Under the pieces are notes generated by a model. It worked only from the letters and a program-made list of their open reading frames with translations. It was not told where the DNA came from and did not search any database. This document shows positions 37,390 through 45,467 of a stretch of DNA of 64,000 bases, one piece after another. The position numbers and the translations under genes are program-made. This DNA is from Nitrosospira multiformis (GTDB taxonomy: Bacteria > Pseudomonadota > Gammaproteobacteria > Burkholderiales > Nitrosomonadaceae): assembly GCF_900111585.1 (NCBI RefSeq), contig NZ_FOHI01000009.1, positions 1 to 64,000 of the forward strand, given 5' to 3'. Positions within the stretch are counted from its first letter, which is position 1; each line of letters opens with the position of its first letter.

Positions 37390-39219
37390 ATGCTCAGCTA
37401 TTTCGAGAAACTGATTTACCCCTATCCCGATCCCATCGACAGGATTCCCCCAAAAGGTTTTTTTACCTTTATCTGGGAAGCAACCGAGGGTGTAAGACGA
37501 TACTTGGTGGCGATGACGCTGCTTACCGCATCAATAGGTGCGTTTGAAGCTTTGTTGTTCGCGATGCTGGGAAAAGTCGTCGACTGGCTCAACCAGATCC
37601 CGCCCTCTCTTCTATGGGAACAGGAGCGGAACACGCTTCTTCTGTTTGCTGGACTGCTGGTTGCAAGCCCCCTGTTGGTCGGTATACAAAACCTCGTCAA
37701 GCATCAGGTGTTGGGCGGGAATTTTCCGATGCGCCTGCGCTGGAATTTCCATCGCCTGATGCTGAACCAGAGTATGCACTTCTATCAGGATGAGTTTGCA
37801 GGGCGGGTGGCGGCCAAGGTGATGCAAACCGCTCTCGCGCTGCGCGATGTCTGCTTTATTCTCGGCGATATACTCGTCTATGTAACGATTTACTTTTTTA
37901 CCCTGGTTGCCGTGGTGGGGACATTCAATCCCTGGATATTGGTGCCTTTCGCAGGCTGGTTTGCTCTCTACCTTTGCGCACTGCGCTATTTCGTGCCCAG
38001 ACTCAGCAGGGTATCCCAATCTCAGGCGGATGCGCGCGCCTTGATGACAGGACGCATCAGTGATGCTTATACCAATATCGCCACCGTAAAACTCTTCTCT
38101 CACGCTGGCAGGGAGGCCGGTTATGCCAAACTGGCGATGCAGGAGTTTCTCGGGACAGTACATAGTCAGATGAGGTTGATCACCTGGTTTGAAACCGTGA
38201 ACCAGGTGATGGGGGCAAGTCTCATCATCAGCGCAATTGCGGTTGCCTTGCTGTTGTGGATGGATGGGCAGATCGGCGTGGGCGCGGTGGCAGCCGTCGG
38301 CGCCATGTCGTTGCGGCTTAACGGGATGTCGCATTGGGTCATGTGGGAAATGACTTCATTGTTCGAACAGGTCGGTACCGTACGCGATGGAATCACCACC
38401 TTGTCACGTCCCCACCTGGTGACCGATCATCCCGATGCAAAACGTCTTCAGATTAAAACCGCCGAGATACGATTTGAGAATGTGGTTTTCTGTTACGGAA
38501 GTGACGTTCCCGTAATAGATCATCTTTCGTTGCATATCAGGCCGGGCGAAAAAATCGGCCTGGTCGGACGCTCGGGCGCGGGTAAATCCACTCTCGTCAA
38601 CTTGCTGCTTCGTTTTTATGATGTGGAGGAGGGGCGCATACTGATCGACGGGCAGGATATCCGGTATGTTACTCAGGACAGTTTGCGTGCCAATATCGGC
38701 ATGGTTACGCAGGATACCTCCCTCATGCATCGTTCGGTAAGGGACAACATCGCTTATGGCCGACCTGACGCAACCGATGCGGAAACGACCGCCGCTGCAA
38801 AGAAGGCGGAGGCGCACGATTTCATTATGGGCCTGACAGACCCGGGGGGACGCTATGGCTACGATGCGCATGTGGGGGAGCGAGGGATAAAGCTTTCGGG
38901 CGGCCAGCGCCAGCGGATCGCCATAGCGAGAGTAATGCTGAAAAACGCACCGATTCTTCTGCTTGATGAAGCGACCAGCGCGCTGGACTCTGAAGTGGAG
39001 TCAGTCATCCAGTCCAGTCTCTACCGCCTGATGGAGGGCAAGACGGTGATCGCCATAGCGCATCGCCTATCGACCATTGCTGCCATGGATCGATTGATCG
39101 TGATCGACAAGGGGCGGATCGTAGAGGAAGGAACACATCAAAGCTTGATCGCAATGAACAGCCTCTATGCCCGGCTCTGGGAGCATCAGAGTGGCGGGTT
39201 TCTGGGGGAAGACGTATAG
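37390..39219 (+). CDS. ABC transporter, fused permease and ATPase (MsbA-like)
   Basis: The 609-residue protein has a six-helix type IV exporter domain (about 35-325) and an ATPase domain with GLVGRSGAGKSTL (Walker A), LSGGQRQRIAIARV (signature), ILLLDEATSALD (Walker B) and the switch His in IAHRLSTIA. Half-transporters of this kind export lipids, peptides or drugs as dimers. Its N-terminus, YPYPDPIDRIPPKGF, is that of a subgroup common in proteobacteria. The cargo is unknown. Confidence 0.93.
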   Translation: MLSYFEKLIYPYPDPIDRIPPKGFFTFIWEATEGVRRYLVAMTLLTASIGAFEALLFAMLGKVVDWLNQIPPSLLWEQERNTLLLFAGLLVASPLLVGIQNLVKHQVLGGNFPMRLRWNFHRLMLNQSMHFYQDEFAGRVAAKVMQTALALRDVCFILGDILVYVTIYFFTLVAVVGTFNPWILVPFAGWFALYLCALRYFVPRLSRVSQSQADARALMTGRISDAYTNIATVKLFSHAGREAGYAKLAMQEFLGTVHSQMRLITWFETVNQVMGASLIISAIAVALLLWMDGQIGVGAVAAVGAMSLRLNGMSHWVMWEMTSLFEQVGTVRDGITTLSRPHLVTDHPDAKRLQIKTAEIRFENVVFCYGSDVPVIDHLSLHIRPGEKIGLVGRSGAGKSTLVNLLLRFYDVEEGRILIDGQDIRYVTQDSLRANIGMVTQDTSLMHRSVRDNIAYGRPDATDAETTAAAKKAEAHDFIMGLTDPGGRYGYDAHVGERGIKLSGGQRQRIAIARVMLKNAPILLLDEATSALDSEVESVIQSSLYRLMEGKTVIAIAHRLSTIAAMDRLIVIDKGRIVEEGTHQSLIAMNSLYARLWEHQSGGFLGEDV

Positions 39220-39280
39220 AAATACTGCTTGAGAAAGCGATATCTCCTGCGGTTCAAACGGTTTTCGATCGTTTCTGCAG

Positions 39281-40225
39281 TCAGTCGCCGAGTTCCACTC
39301 CTGCTCGCGGCCTCACACCCGCCCGGATAGCGGCTTCCGTCAGGGAAGGAAGGCAAAGCTCGATGAATCGGTAGGCGTATCCCCGCAGGTAATGACCACG
39401 GCGGATCGAGATGTTGGTGGTGTTTTGCCCGAACAGATGTGAACTGTCCAGCAGAGTCAGCCGGGTGTCCCGCACGGGATTGAAGGCCATTGACGCAACA
39501 AGACCCACCCCCAGCTCCAGTTCCACGTACGTTTTAATGACATCTGCATCGAGTGCGGACATGGCGATGTCCAGCACTAATCCTGCCCTGGCAAACGTCT
39601 GATCAATTCCTGTCCGGCCGGTAAAGCCTTCGTGATAAGTGATGATCGGGAACTCTGCAATGCCTTCAAGCGTGAGCGGCTGTATTGCTTCCAGTGGGTG
39701 TCCGTGCGGCACAATGACAGCGTGATGCCACGAGTAATAAGGAAAAGAGACCAGTTCTGCAACGCTCTCCAATGCTTCGGTGGCAATGCCGAGATCGGCC
39801 ACCCCGTCCAGCAGCATCGATACGATTTCGCCAGGGCTGGCCTGGTGCAGGACGAGATGCACCTGGGGAAAGGTTTTCTTGAATTGCGTGACCACCGTAG
39901 GGAGTGCGTACTGCGCCTGCGTGTGCGTAGTGGCGATGGTCAGGCGTCCCTTATCCCGCTTGCTGAACTGTTCAGCCAGGCGCTTGACATTCTTTGCATC
40001 CAGAAGGATGCGCTCGACAATCTCTATCAATTCCTTGCCCGGATTGGTCAGGCCGAGCAGTCGTTTGCCTTTGCGCACGAATAATTCGACGCCCAATTCA
40101 TCTTCAAGATCCTTGATGTGTTTGCTGACACCGGACTGGGAGGTGAACAGGGCATTGGCCGCTTCGGTCAGGTTATAGTTCTGGCGGACTGTCTCATGGA
40201 TGATGCGCAATTGTTGAAAGTTCAT
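39281..40225 (-). CDS. cysB: LysR-type regulator CysB
   Basis: Start at ATG 40225 (MNFQQLRIIHETVRQNYNLT), giving 314 residues. The helix-turn-helix region (ALFTSQSGVSKHIKDLEDEL) and effector domain with TTHTQAQYALP (ligand loop of CysB/Cbl) identify the group. CysB activates sulfate assimilation genes in response to N-acetylserine. No cys genes are adjacent. It converges with the ABC transporter gene. Confidence 0.93.
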   Translation of the reverse strand: MNFQQLRIIHETVRQNYNLTEAANALFTSQSGVSKHIKDLEDELGVELFVRKGKRLLGLTNPGKELIEIVERILLDAKNVKRLAEQFSKRDKGRLTIATTHTQAQYALPTVVTQFKKTFPQVHLVLHQASPGEIVSMLLDGVADLGIATEALESVAELVSFPYYSWHHAVIVPHGHPLEAIQPLTLEGIAEFPIITYHEGFTGRTGIDQTFARAGLVLDIAMSALDADVIKTYVELELGVGLVASMAFNPVRDTRLTLLDSSHLFGQNTTNISIRRGHYLRGYAYRFIELCLPSLTEAAIRAGVRPRAGVELGD

Positions 40226-40578
40226 ATTTATAAGCCGTAGCCTGTTATTGTCGTGATCGGTTTCGAGTAATGATGGAGGTGGAATGCTCATTCAAAAATC
40301 ATTATGGCTTCCCAGGGGTGTGATAAAGAAAAGGCGCGAGCCGATGGCCAGCGCCTTGAAAATAACAACAACAACGGAGAATAACCACATCCGAAAGTTA
40401 TCAGTTCTGTTTTCCCCAGTGAACCAATATTAATTCATTTGTTTATACGTTTTTATGCATAACCCGCGGGAAAGAGCGCCCGACGCTCACGGGCAGGAAG
40501 GACAGGAGACGTAAACGAGCAGGATGGCGCCGATGCTAAATTCCCTTGATCCTTTATATTGGATGGAGAAATAAAAAA
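40226..40578. other. 353-bp gap upstream of cysB
   Basis: Holds the cysB promoter region. A short ACAACAACAACGG run occurs at about 40366. No gene, strong hairpin or clear promoter pair was recognised. Confidence 0.55.
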
Positions 40579-40734
40579 TGTCTTTCCATAACTCTCCCCG
40601 CCTTGCTGTCAGTCTGTTCATCTCACTGATCAGTCTCGAGGGCGCCTGCGCGACACTGAACAGCGGCTATTCAAGCCGCTCAATTCACCTCCGCTTCTCC
40701 ATCTCCATCGCAACAGCACCCGTAACTGCCTGAA
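40579..40734 (+). CDS. Doubtful 51-codon ORF with signal-like N-terminus
   Basis: An ATG at 40579 after GGAGAAATAAAAA opens a frame MSFHNSPRLAVSLFISLISL... whose first 25 residues resemble a signal peptide ending at ACA. It overlaps the last 105 bases of ygfX on the other strand, so one of the two ends may be misjudged. The frame crosses a hairpin (AGCGGCT ... AGCCGCT). Probably too weak to be a real gene. Confidence 0.25.
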
Positions 40735-41178
40735 TTCTTCCGGGTTTATTCCATCTGGAAGGATTACAATACTGCGCGAAAAGTACCGGCTCCACTGTCG
40801 TGGAGAGGCGTCTGTTTTATCGATTTTCAGGGGTCTCAAGTCGAGCACCGTCAGATAGGGGGCGACGAAACTGCTGCCAAGCAAGGCACAGGCGATCTGC
40901 CTTCCATCCTGGGTATTCAGGGTGAACACCATTTCATCGGTTACTTCGAGGCCGGAAACGGAATCCGGCGAGCGCAACAAGGCGTAGCGCTTCAGGTAGA
41001 AAACAAGGCTGATGATGAGCAAAGCGGAGCCCGTCAATTTGGCTGAAAGGGGCAACATCAGGGGCCACAACAATACAATAGCCACAAAGTGCGCGAAGCT
41101 GAGGACTATTCCTAATCTACGGGAGGGTTTCAGGTGGACGACGAGGGAAGGCGCGGGGCGTTGCACAACGGGTTGCAT
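40630..41178 (-). CDS. ygfX: YgfX-like membrane protein
   Basis: A 182-residue protein with two hydrophobic helices close together near the N-terminus (IVLSFAHFVAIVLLWPLML, LTGSALLIISLVFYL) and a soluble C-terminal part (DGRQIACALLGSSFVAPYLT ... IVILPDGINPEEFRQLRVLLRW), the layout of YgfX/CptA proteins. In E. coli, YgfX pairs with SdhE (YgfY) beside ygfZ; here ygfZ is divergent next door but sdhE is absent. The last 20 residues (SGLNSRCSVSRRRPRD) extend beyond the usual end and look like read-through. Confidence 0.72.
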   Translation of the reverse strand: MQPVVQRPAPSLVVHLKPSRRLGIVLSFAHFVAIVLLWPLMLPLSAKLTGSALLIISLVFYLKRYALLRSPDSVSGLEVTDEMVFTLNTQDGRQIACALLGSSFVAPYLTVLDLRPLKIDKTDASPRQWSRYFSRSIVILPDGINPEEFRQLRVLLRWRWRSGGELSGLNSRCSVSRRRPRD

Positions 41179-41293
41179 GTTCTAAAATATTGATGAGTTT
41201 GTTATCTCAATGCGGGCAATTTGCCGCCCAGTTGGAGTGTATGCTTTATAATTAACTTTTTTCGCGCATTCTTCGAGCAATATCTGCCTTTAC

Positions 41294-42340
41294 ATGAATC
41301 CTGTCTGGCACTCCTACCTGCAACGCCGTGGTGCGATTTTTCGGGAAGACTGCATTGTCAGCTACGGCAATGCTGCTGCCGAACTTGAGAGTACCCGATC
41401 TGCCAACGTGCTGAGTGATCTTTCTCATTTTGGCCTGATTCACTTTTGGGGAGAGGATGCGGAAACTTTTCTGCAAGGACAATTGAGTTGCGACATAAGG
41501 CATGCCACTGCTTCGGCAGCTTCCTATGGAAGTTATTGCAATCCCAAAGGCAGAATCCTCGCGACTTTTCTGATTTGGCGCGCGACCGATGACAGTTATC
41601 TCATGCAGTTGCCTGCAATCTTGCTCGCGGGGATCCAGAAGCGCCTTGCCATGTATGTGCTGCGGGCCAAGGTCAAATTGGCGGACAGCAGTGGAGCGTG
41701 GGTCCGCATAGGTGTTGCGGGCTGTCATGCTGCTGCCCTGTTAAGGAAAATCCTGGGGGAAATTCCTGTCGTGCCTCTGGGAGTGAGGCATGGCGAAAGA
41801 GGAAGCATCATTCGTCTTGCAGAGGATCGCTTTCAACTCCTCATTCTTCCGGAGCAGGCGCCCACCATATGGGAAGATTTGAGCAGGAATGCGACCCAGG
41901 TAGGGAAGCCCTGTTGGGACTGGCTGGAAATCCGGGCAGGTATTCCCCACATCCTGCCGGCAACTCAGGAACAATTCGTGCCACAGATGGTGAACCTGGA
42001 TGCTCTCGGGGGGATAAGCTTTCAGAAAGGCTGTTATCCCGGCCAGGAAATCGTTGCCCGCACGCAGTATCTCGGCAAAATAAAGCGGCGCATGTATCTT
42101 GCAAATGTTCGTCCGGCAACGGGTGATCTGCCAATCGAAGCGGGGGATGAGTTATTCAGCGCCGACTTGGGGGAACAATCTGCGGGTATGGTAGTCAACC
42201 CAGCATCGTCCTCCGACGGAGGAACTGATCTACTGGCTGTCATTCAAACTAGCAGTGTCGAGGCAGGTGAAATTCACTGGAAATCGCTGGAGGGTCCCGC
42301 ACTGGGAATTATGCCGCTACCTTATTCCGCGAATCAGTAA
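41294..42340 (+). CDS. ygfZ: Folate-binding Fe-S assembly protein YgfZ
   Basis: The 348-residue protein has the GcvT-like fold and the invariant KGCYPGQEIVAR motif, with its Cys, near residue 240. YgfZ uses folate to help build or repair certain 4Fe-4S proteins, such as MiaB. Start ATG 41294 has a weak binding site. It is divergent from ygfX and lies 124 bases before the pelA frame. Confidence 0.93.
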   Translation: MNPVWHSYLQRRGAIFREDCIVSYGNAAAELESTRSANVLSDLSHFGLIHFWGEDAETFLQGQLSCDIRHATASAASYGSYCNPKGRILATFLIWRATDDSYLMQLPAILLAGIQKRLAMYVLRAKVKLADSSGAWVRIGVAGCHAAALLRKILGEIPVVPLGVRHGERGSIIRLAEDRFQLLILPEQAPTIWEDLSRNATQVGKPCWDWLEIRAGIPHILPATQEQFVPQMVNLDALGGISFQKGCYPGQEIVARTQYLGKIKRRMYLANVRPATGDLPIEAGDELFSADLGEQSAGMVVNPASSSDGGTDLLAVIQTSSVEAGEIHWKSLEGPALGIMPLPYSANQ

Positions 42341-42464
42341 AGAGTAAAAAAGGTATGTGCTCGATTTTGTCATTATCAAATAGCAGCCTTTCTCTTGATG
42401 AAGCCCGCCTTGACGGTCAAACTCCCCATCAAAAAACCAGGCAGAAAGAACATTTCCTGTTACC

Positions 42465-45400
42465 TTGCGAAGCACCTTAGTACAAAATGCATTCCGGTAC
42501 GCCCCACTGGCTTCCGGAGCAGAAAGGATATCTCGACAAGTTTTGCAAACTGCTACACCCAATCCCATTATTCCCGGCATTGACATCGGAGACGGGGGTG
42601 CCCTGCGTATCTGTAAAGGCCGCAAAGACCGTGGCGGCCTCCATGGCAACCTGCTTCAACTATCAGGATTCCGCCTCCTGTTCCATTTTTCCGGTTCGAT
42701 TTGGAGCAAAGTATCGTCGCTCTGTTCAGGTATCTGGCAACTGCTTCTGTTGCTGATGCTGATGGCATCCACGGCCCACGCAGACGGGCTGGAGCTGGAG
42801 AAACGCGATATTGTTTTTTACTATGGCAGCAGGCCGCCTGTCGAAGACCTGCGCCATTTCGACCAGATCGTCATTCAGCCAAGCCAGATTCTGCCGCATG
42901 AGAAAACAGCACTGTTGAATCTGGATTCTTCACTCGTCTTCGCCTATGTCTCGTTTGGTGAAATCGCCCGCAACAGCGAAGATATGGCGCGTATCGATAC
43001 GGATTGGTCGATAGGCGTCAATCCTGCCTGGAACAGCCTGGTAATGGACATGACCGATCCAGCCTGGCGCGAATATCTGCTGAAGCAGCACTTCGAACGC
43101 TTATGGCGTGACGGCTATCGCGCCTTTTTTCTCGATACGGTCGACAGTTACCTGATCGTGACCCCGGAAGGCAAACAACGCGAAGAGCAGGAAAAAGGAC
43201 TGGTTTCATTGCTCGCGGAAGTCAAACAGCGTTTTCCAGGATGCAAGCTCATTCTCAACCGTGGCTTCGAAGTGTTGGACCGGGCCAGTCAGTATGCTGA
43301 TGGTATGGTGGCGGAATCACTTTTTCAGGGTTTTGACCCGGTTAGCGGTAAACACGCCCCAACCAAGGAAGAAAACAGAAAGTGGCTGCTCGACCAGCTG
43401 GTGCGGGCACAAAACGAATTCAAGGTACCCATTACGGTGCTCGACTATGTCGATCCGGGAAACTGGGTAGAGGCGGAAAAAACGGCACGCAATATCCTCA
43501 AACTGGGATTCATGCCCTGGGTTGCCAATGGAGACTTGACGTGGCTGGGGCACGGGCGAATGCGCCTGGCTCCCCGCAAGCTGCTGGCTATCGTAAACGG
43601 AACACCTGCGCAGCAGATGGAGCACGATCTGTTTCGGCGCGCTGCCATGCCACTCGAATATCTTGGCATGGCGCTCGACTATTGGTACGTCGATCAGCTT
43701 CCCTTGCCGATTGAACCGCTCGTCGGGCGGTATGCCGGGATTATCGCGTGGCTGGGGAACGACAGCGCAAATGGCACCGAACGGTATGAGAGTGTCTGCG
43801 CACGGCTGCAATCAGAAGCGAATGCGGGGCTGCCGATAGTGTTCATGGGTTATCTGCCTGCGGGTGTTGCGTGCCGGAATCTGCTGGATTATCAGGGTGA
43901 ATTACAGCCGACGACCGGCATACTGAAACTCGATGGCATTAACGAGCGCCTGGGACGCCCTGAGTCCGCTCCGGTTATCGGCAGCGGCACGCCCGATGTG
44001 CGGGTTCGAGATCGCAATAACGCATGGCTCACTTTGAGCAGTGCTGACAAAATATTTCATCCGATTGCGGTGACGAGCTGGGGCGGTTATGCGTTACATC
44101 CCCATATCCTGAGTGAAAGCGTCTCCGGGCGCCACGAATGGCTGCTCGATCCTTTCGTTTTTTTCCAGGCGGCGTTGCGTCTGCCGGTGCAGCCGGTTTT
44201 TGACATGACAACGGAAAACGGGCGACGCCTGGGGATTATCGAGGTGAGGGGAGACCGCCTGTTTGCAAAGGATGAGCAGGGTGTGGAGGCGATCGATCGG
44301 CTTAGGGCCTGGATGGAAAAAAATCCACTGCCGATAACATTGGGTGTCATCGAAGCGGAAGTGGCCACCGAAGAACAGCGGAGCAAGCTGCGCCAGGTAG
44401 CCAGTTTGCCTCAGGTTCGTCTGGCGAGCCATACTTACAGCCATCCCTTTTATTGGGGGGTATTCGAAGGTAAGACAGATGCGGATCAGCAACCCTACCG
44501 TTACAGTGTATTCATGAAGGATTACGCGGCGGAAATGACGCGCGAAACGGGCGGCACTCTTCCATTCCTGCATACGATGGCACCGGATTCTCCTCCGTTA
44601 TTGATCTGGTCCGGGGATGGCAAGCCAGGACCCGCTGTGCTAGCAGCTGCGCAGAAAGGCGGGCTGCCGCATTATGGCGGAGGGGGGCTGCATTGGCAGA
44701 GCGGACAGATATCGCTTGCAGACCTTGATCCCGCACTTCGTCCGACTGAATGGGGTATTCAGGTGATGACGCCACTGATTGCCGAACCTCTGTTCGCGCA
44801 ACTCTGGTACGGCGAAGCTCTGAATTTTGGCAAGGTTGGCGAGTGGAACCGCGAACTCGACCTTGCGCGCCGGTTGCGTGTTTCGTCCATATCAATTCAT
44901 GCCGATGCATTCCTGAACGAAAGGGGGAGGGAGCTTCTGGAGCAGATGGCGGAGGCGCAGCGGAAGGAAAATGTGCTCGGCATCTGGGTCGATGAATACG
45001 TTACCCGCGTGCGCGCGTTCCAGACCGCGAGCATCGCACGCGATCTCGATGGCAATTGGTCTCTTTTCGGGGATACGCTCAGAACAGTGCGATTGCCCCC
45101 GACCGAAATGACGCCGGAAATCTCCAGCGATGTAGTCGGATATAATGACCGCAATGACAACCGCTACATCTACCTTGCCCGGAATCACGCAATCCTGAAA
45201 GCCGCCCAAGGTAAACGGAACGGAAATCCGGGACTGAGATTGATCGAGGCCAGTGCGCCCCTTAAATCCTGGCATATCAACAATGATGGTTCCGCCACGC
45301 TTTTATTTGAATCGGGGGGGCGTCTGGCTCCCTTGACTGTCACGGCTCCCGCTTCCTGCGCCTTGAGCATAAATGACACAAAATTGACGCCGCAGGCGAA

Positions 45401-45467
45401 GGGTACACATTCCGTTTATACAGTTCCAGGAAACCTGACAGCGGGAAAATTCCGGCTTGAGTGTTGA
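42465..45467 (+). CDS. pelA: PelA, Pel polysaccharide hydrolase/deacetylase
   Basis: The open frame starts at TTG 42465 (1000 residues), but the signal peptide (GIWQLLLLLMLMASTAHA) begins only around residue 88, so the real start is probably later; no in-frame ATG or GTG lies upstream of it. After it come a GH-type hydrolase domain (about 108-340; FFLDTVDSY, GMVAESLF), a middle domain, and a CE4-like deacetylase domain with the metal ligands H656 and H660 (SHTYSH). At the expected Asp-x-Asp site the sequence reads EVRGDRL (593-599), so the first Asp appears to be Arg. PelA trims and partly deacetylates Pel in the periplasm. First gene of the pel operon. Confidence 0.9.
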   Translation: MRSTLVQNAFRYAPLASGAERISRQVLQTATPNPIIPGIDIGDGGALRICKGRKDRGGLHGNLLQLSGFRLLFHFSGSIWSKVSSLCSGIWQLLLLLMLMASTAHADGLELEKRDIVFYYGSRPPVEDLRHFDQIVIQPSQILPHEKTALLNLDSSLVFAYVSFGEIARNSEDMARIDTDWSIGVNPAWNSLVMDMTDPAWREYLLKQHFERLWRDGYRAFFLDTVDSYLIVTPEGKQREEQEKGLVSLLAEVKQRFPGCKLILNRGFEVLDRASQYADGMVAESLFQGFDPVSGKHAPTKEENRKWLLDQLVRAQNEFKVPITVLDYVDPGNWVEAEKTARNILKLGFMPWVANGDLTWLGHGRMRLAPRKLLAIVNGTPAQQMEHDLFRRAAMPLEYLGMALDYWYVDQLPLPIEPLVGRYAGIIAWLGNDSANGTERYESVCARLQSEANAGLPIVFMGYLPAGVACRNLLDYQGELQPTTGILKLDGINERLGRPESAPVIGSGTPDVRVRDRNNAWLTLSSADKIFHPIAVTSWGGYALHPHILSESVSGRHEWLLDPFVFFQAALRLPVQPVFDMTTENGRRLGIIEVRGDRLFAKDEQGVEAIDRLRAWMEKNPLPITLGVIEAEVATEEQRSKLRQVASLPQVRLASHTYSHPFYWGVFEGKTDADQQPYRYSVFMKDYAAEMTRETGGTLPFLHTMAPDSPPLLIWSGDGKPGPAVLAAAQKGGLPHYGGGGLHWQSGQISLADLDPALRPTEWGIQVMTPLIAEPLFAQLWYGEALNFGKVGEWNRELDLARRLRVSSISIHADAFLNERGRELLEQMAEAQRKENVLGIWVDEYVTRVRAFQTASIARDLDGNWSLFGDTLRTVRLPPTEMTPEISSDVVGYNDRNDNRYIYLARNHAILKAAQGKRNGNPGLRLIEASAPLKSWHINNDGSATLLFESGGRLAPLTVTAPASCALSINDTKLTPQAKGTHSVYTVPGNLTAGKFRLEC

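Noticed and set aside
42590-42690. Possible c-di-GMP (GEMM-I) riboswitch in the pelA leader, from a CGCAAAGACC-like stretch
   Set aside because: The AGGGCAAACC block and the GNRA-loop hairpin required by the class are not there, and the tail does not pair convincingly.
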